A stretch of 64,000 nt of DNA. Origin: Desulfosarcinaceae bacterium (GTDB lineage Bacteria; Desulfobacterota; Desulfobacteria; Desulfobacterales; Desulfosarcinaceae). Within the stretch, counting starts at the first letter, position 1, and the number at the start of each line of letters is the position of its first letter. Positions 63,643 to 64,000 of this stretch are shown piece after piece. Position numbers and translations under genes: made by a program. The notes under the pieces are model-generated. The model saw only the letters and a list, made by a program, of their open reading frames with translations. It ran no database searches and was not told the DNA's origin. The stretch covers positions 1 through 64,000 of the forward strand of contig JASJCL010000001.1 of the NCBI GenBank assembly GCA_030066015.1, in the 5' to 3' direction.

Positions 63643-63658
63643 CCGCCGCCGGCGGCGG
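63643..63658 (+). repeat. Perfect 16-bp GC palindrome in the leader
   Basis: CCGCCGCCGGCGGCGG lies 40 bp before the start codon at 63699. As RNA it could form a short very stable helix that affects translation. Confidence 0.5.
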
Positions 63659-63698
63659 ACCTAAAACCACGCATGTGGAACATCAAAGGGAGGGAAAC

Positions 63699-64000
63699 GT
63701 GAACGCGAAAAAACTCGTTGGTCTATCTATTGGAGTGGTTTTCCTGTTGGGTCTGCTGATGGGGCCTTCGGCCCTGGCAGCCGACATGCCCTACGGCCTA
63801 AAAGCAGGCATGCCTTACAAGGGCACCAAGCTGACCTTCCTGGTGCACAACGCCGCCCAGAGCCAGGCCCAGGCCAAACGCGTGGGTGAATTCACCGAAC
63901 TGACCGGTATCGAGGTCGAATTTCTGATGGTGCCCTACCCCAGCCTGCGGGAAAAGATCACGGCCGACGCCGTGGCCGGTACCGGGGCCATCGACCTGTA
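63699..64000 (+). CDS. ABC transporter solute-binding protein, 3' end cut by window edge
   Basis: About 100 residues are visible. A GTG start after AAAGGGAGGG leads into a signal peptide (KKLVGLSIGVVFLLGLLMG, cleavage after ALA) and a family 1 binding-protein N-terminus (KLTFLVHNAAQSQAQAKRVG; TGIEVEFLMVPYPSLREKI). It differs from the three other binding proteins in the window, so it probably belongs to a third importer that continues beyond the edge. The upstream LacI operator suggests co-regulation with region 6. Confidence 0.85.
   Translation, partial: MNAKKLVGLSIGVVFLLGLLMGPSALAADMPYGLKAGMPYKGTKLTFLVHNAAQSQAQAKRVGEFTELTGIEVEFLMVPYPSLREKITADAVAGTGAIDL

Larger units (their letters stand above)
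63038..63698. other. Divergent control region between lacI and the next binding-protein gene
   Basis: A 661-bp region without a credible gene. It contains two identical LacI-type palindromes, a promoter in each direction, a GACGGTT/AACCGTC hairpin (63545-63564) and a perfect 16-bp GC palindrome (63643-63658) in the leader of the plus-strand gene. Short AT-rich tracts lie around 63120-63200 and 63270-63300. Confidence 0.65.

Noticed and set aside
63395-63664. Small plus-strand ORF in the leader of the last binding-protein gene
   Set aside because: It starts inside the promoter, overlaps the operator and has no ribosome site or protein-like composition.

Overview
The window is GC-rich, densely coded bacterial DNA. 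Several features point to an anaerobic or facultatively anaerobic Gram-negative heterotroph: a tungsten-type aldehyde:ferredoxin oxidoreductase, two cobalamin-dependent enzymes, a LUD-domain protein, a flavin/[4Fe-4S] protein, signal-peptide-bearing ABC binding proteins and large PAS/HDOD signalling proteins. My best guess is a Desulfobacterota (delta-proteobacterial) genome, but this rests on gene content alone. No rRNA, tRNA or CRISPR array was seen.

Region 1 (1-7020, minus strand) is a repair and sucrose block. It holds endonuclease III, then fructokinase, sucrose-phosphate synthase (with a fused HAD phosphatase domain), sucrose phosphorylase, exonuclease III and a truncated endonuclease IV. 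The sugar genes could make and recycle sucrose as a compatible solute. Region 2 (7284-14122, plus strand) is an SOS mutagenesis cassette: lexA, a DUF72 gene, a small four-helix-bundle (23S IVP-type) gene bounded by inverted repeats, a Y-family imuB whose catalytic carboxylates are all replaced, and dnaE2. Region 3 (14430-24551) carries a very large multi-PAS sensor kinase, a translationally coupled HDOD protein and histidine kinase, and small enzymes (GNAT, permuted papain-fold amidase, PNPOx-like, SUOX-like molybdoprotein). Region 4 (24772-28333) has a HerA-like ATPase and an XRE regulator.

Region 5 (28499-38288, plus strand) starts at a strong sigma-70-like promoter. It reads as one transcription unit: a SnoaL-like tandem protein, a complete CUT1-type ABC importer, a LUD protein, a second SnoaL-like protein and ethanolamine ammonia-lyase EutB/EutC. 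A flavin/Fe-S protein and an AraC regulator follow on the other strand.

Region 6 (40305-63037, minus strand) is a run of about 22 kb of co-directional genes. It starts with a LacI regulator and a second CUT1 importer with two tandem binding proteins. It continues with a SnoaL-like protein, an intact and a degenerate M19 dipeptidase homologue, an SMP-30 lactonase, a creatininase-family amidohydrolase, an SDR, a fucose-isomerase-like protein, an RraA-like aldolase, an Ldh2 dehydrogenase, an NAD epimerase, AOR, a UroD-type methyltransferase fused to its own corrinoid-binding domain, a VOC protein and another SnoaL-like protein. Two identical 14-bp palindromes (63118 and 63437) in the divergent region before the next binding-protein gene (63699, cut by the window edge) are good LacI operator candidates.

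Together, regions 5 and 6 look like two related uptake-plus-catabolism islands for substrates I cannot name. Region 6 combines sugar-type import, oxidation/lactone/aldolase chemistry, an amide-hydrolysis repertoire and corrinoid methyl transfer, so a methylated, possibly amide-containing sugar-like compound is a reasonable hypothesis.
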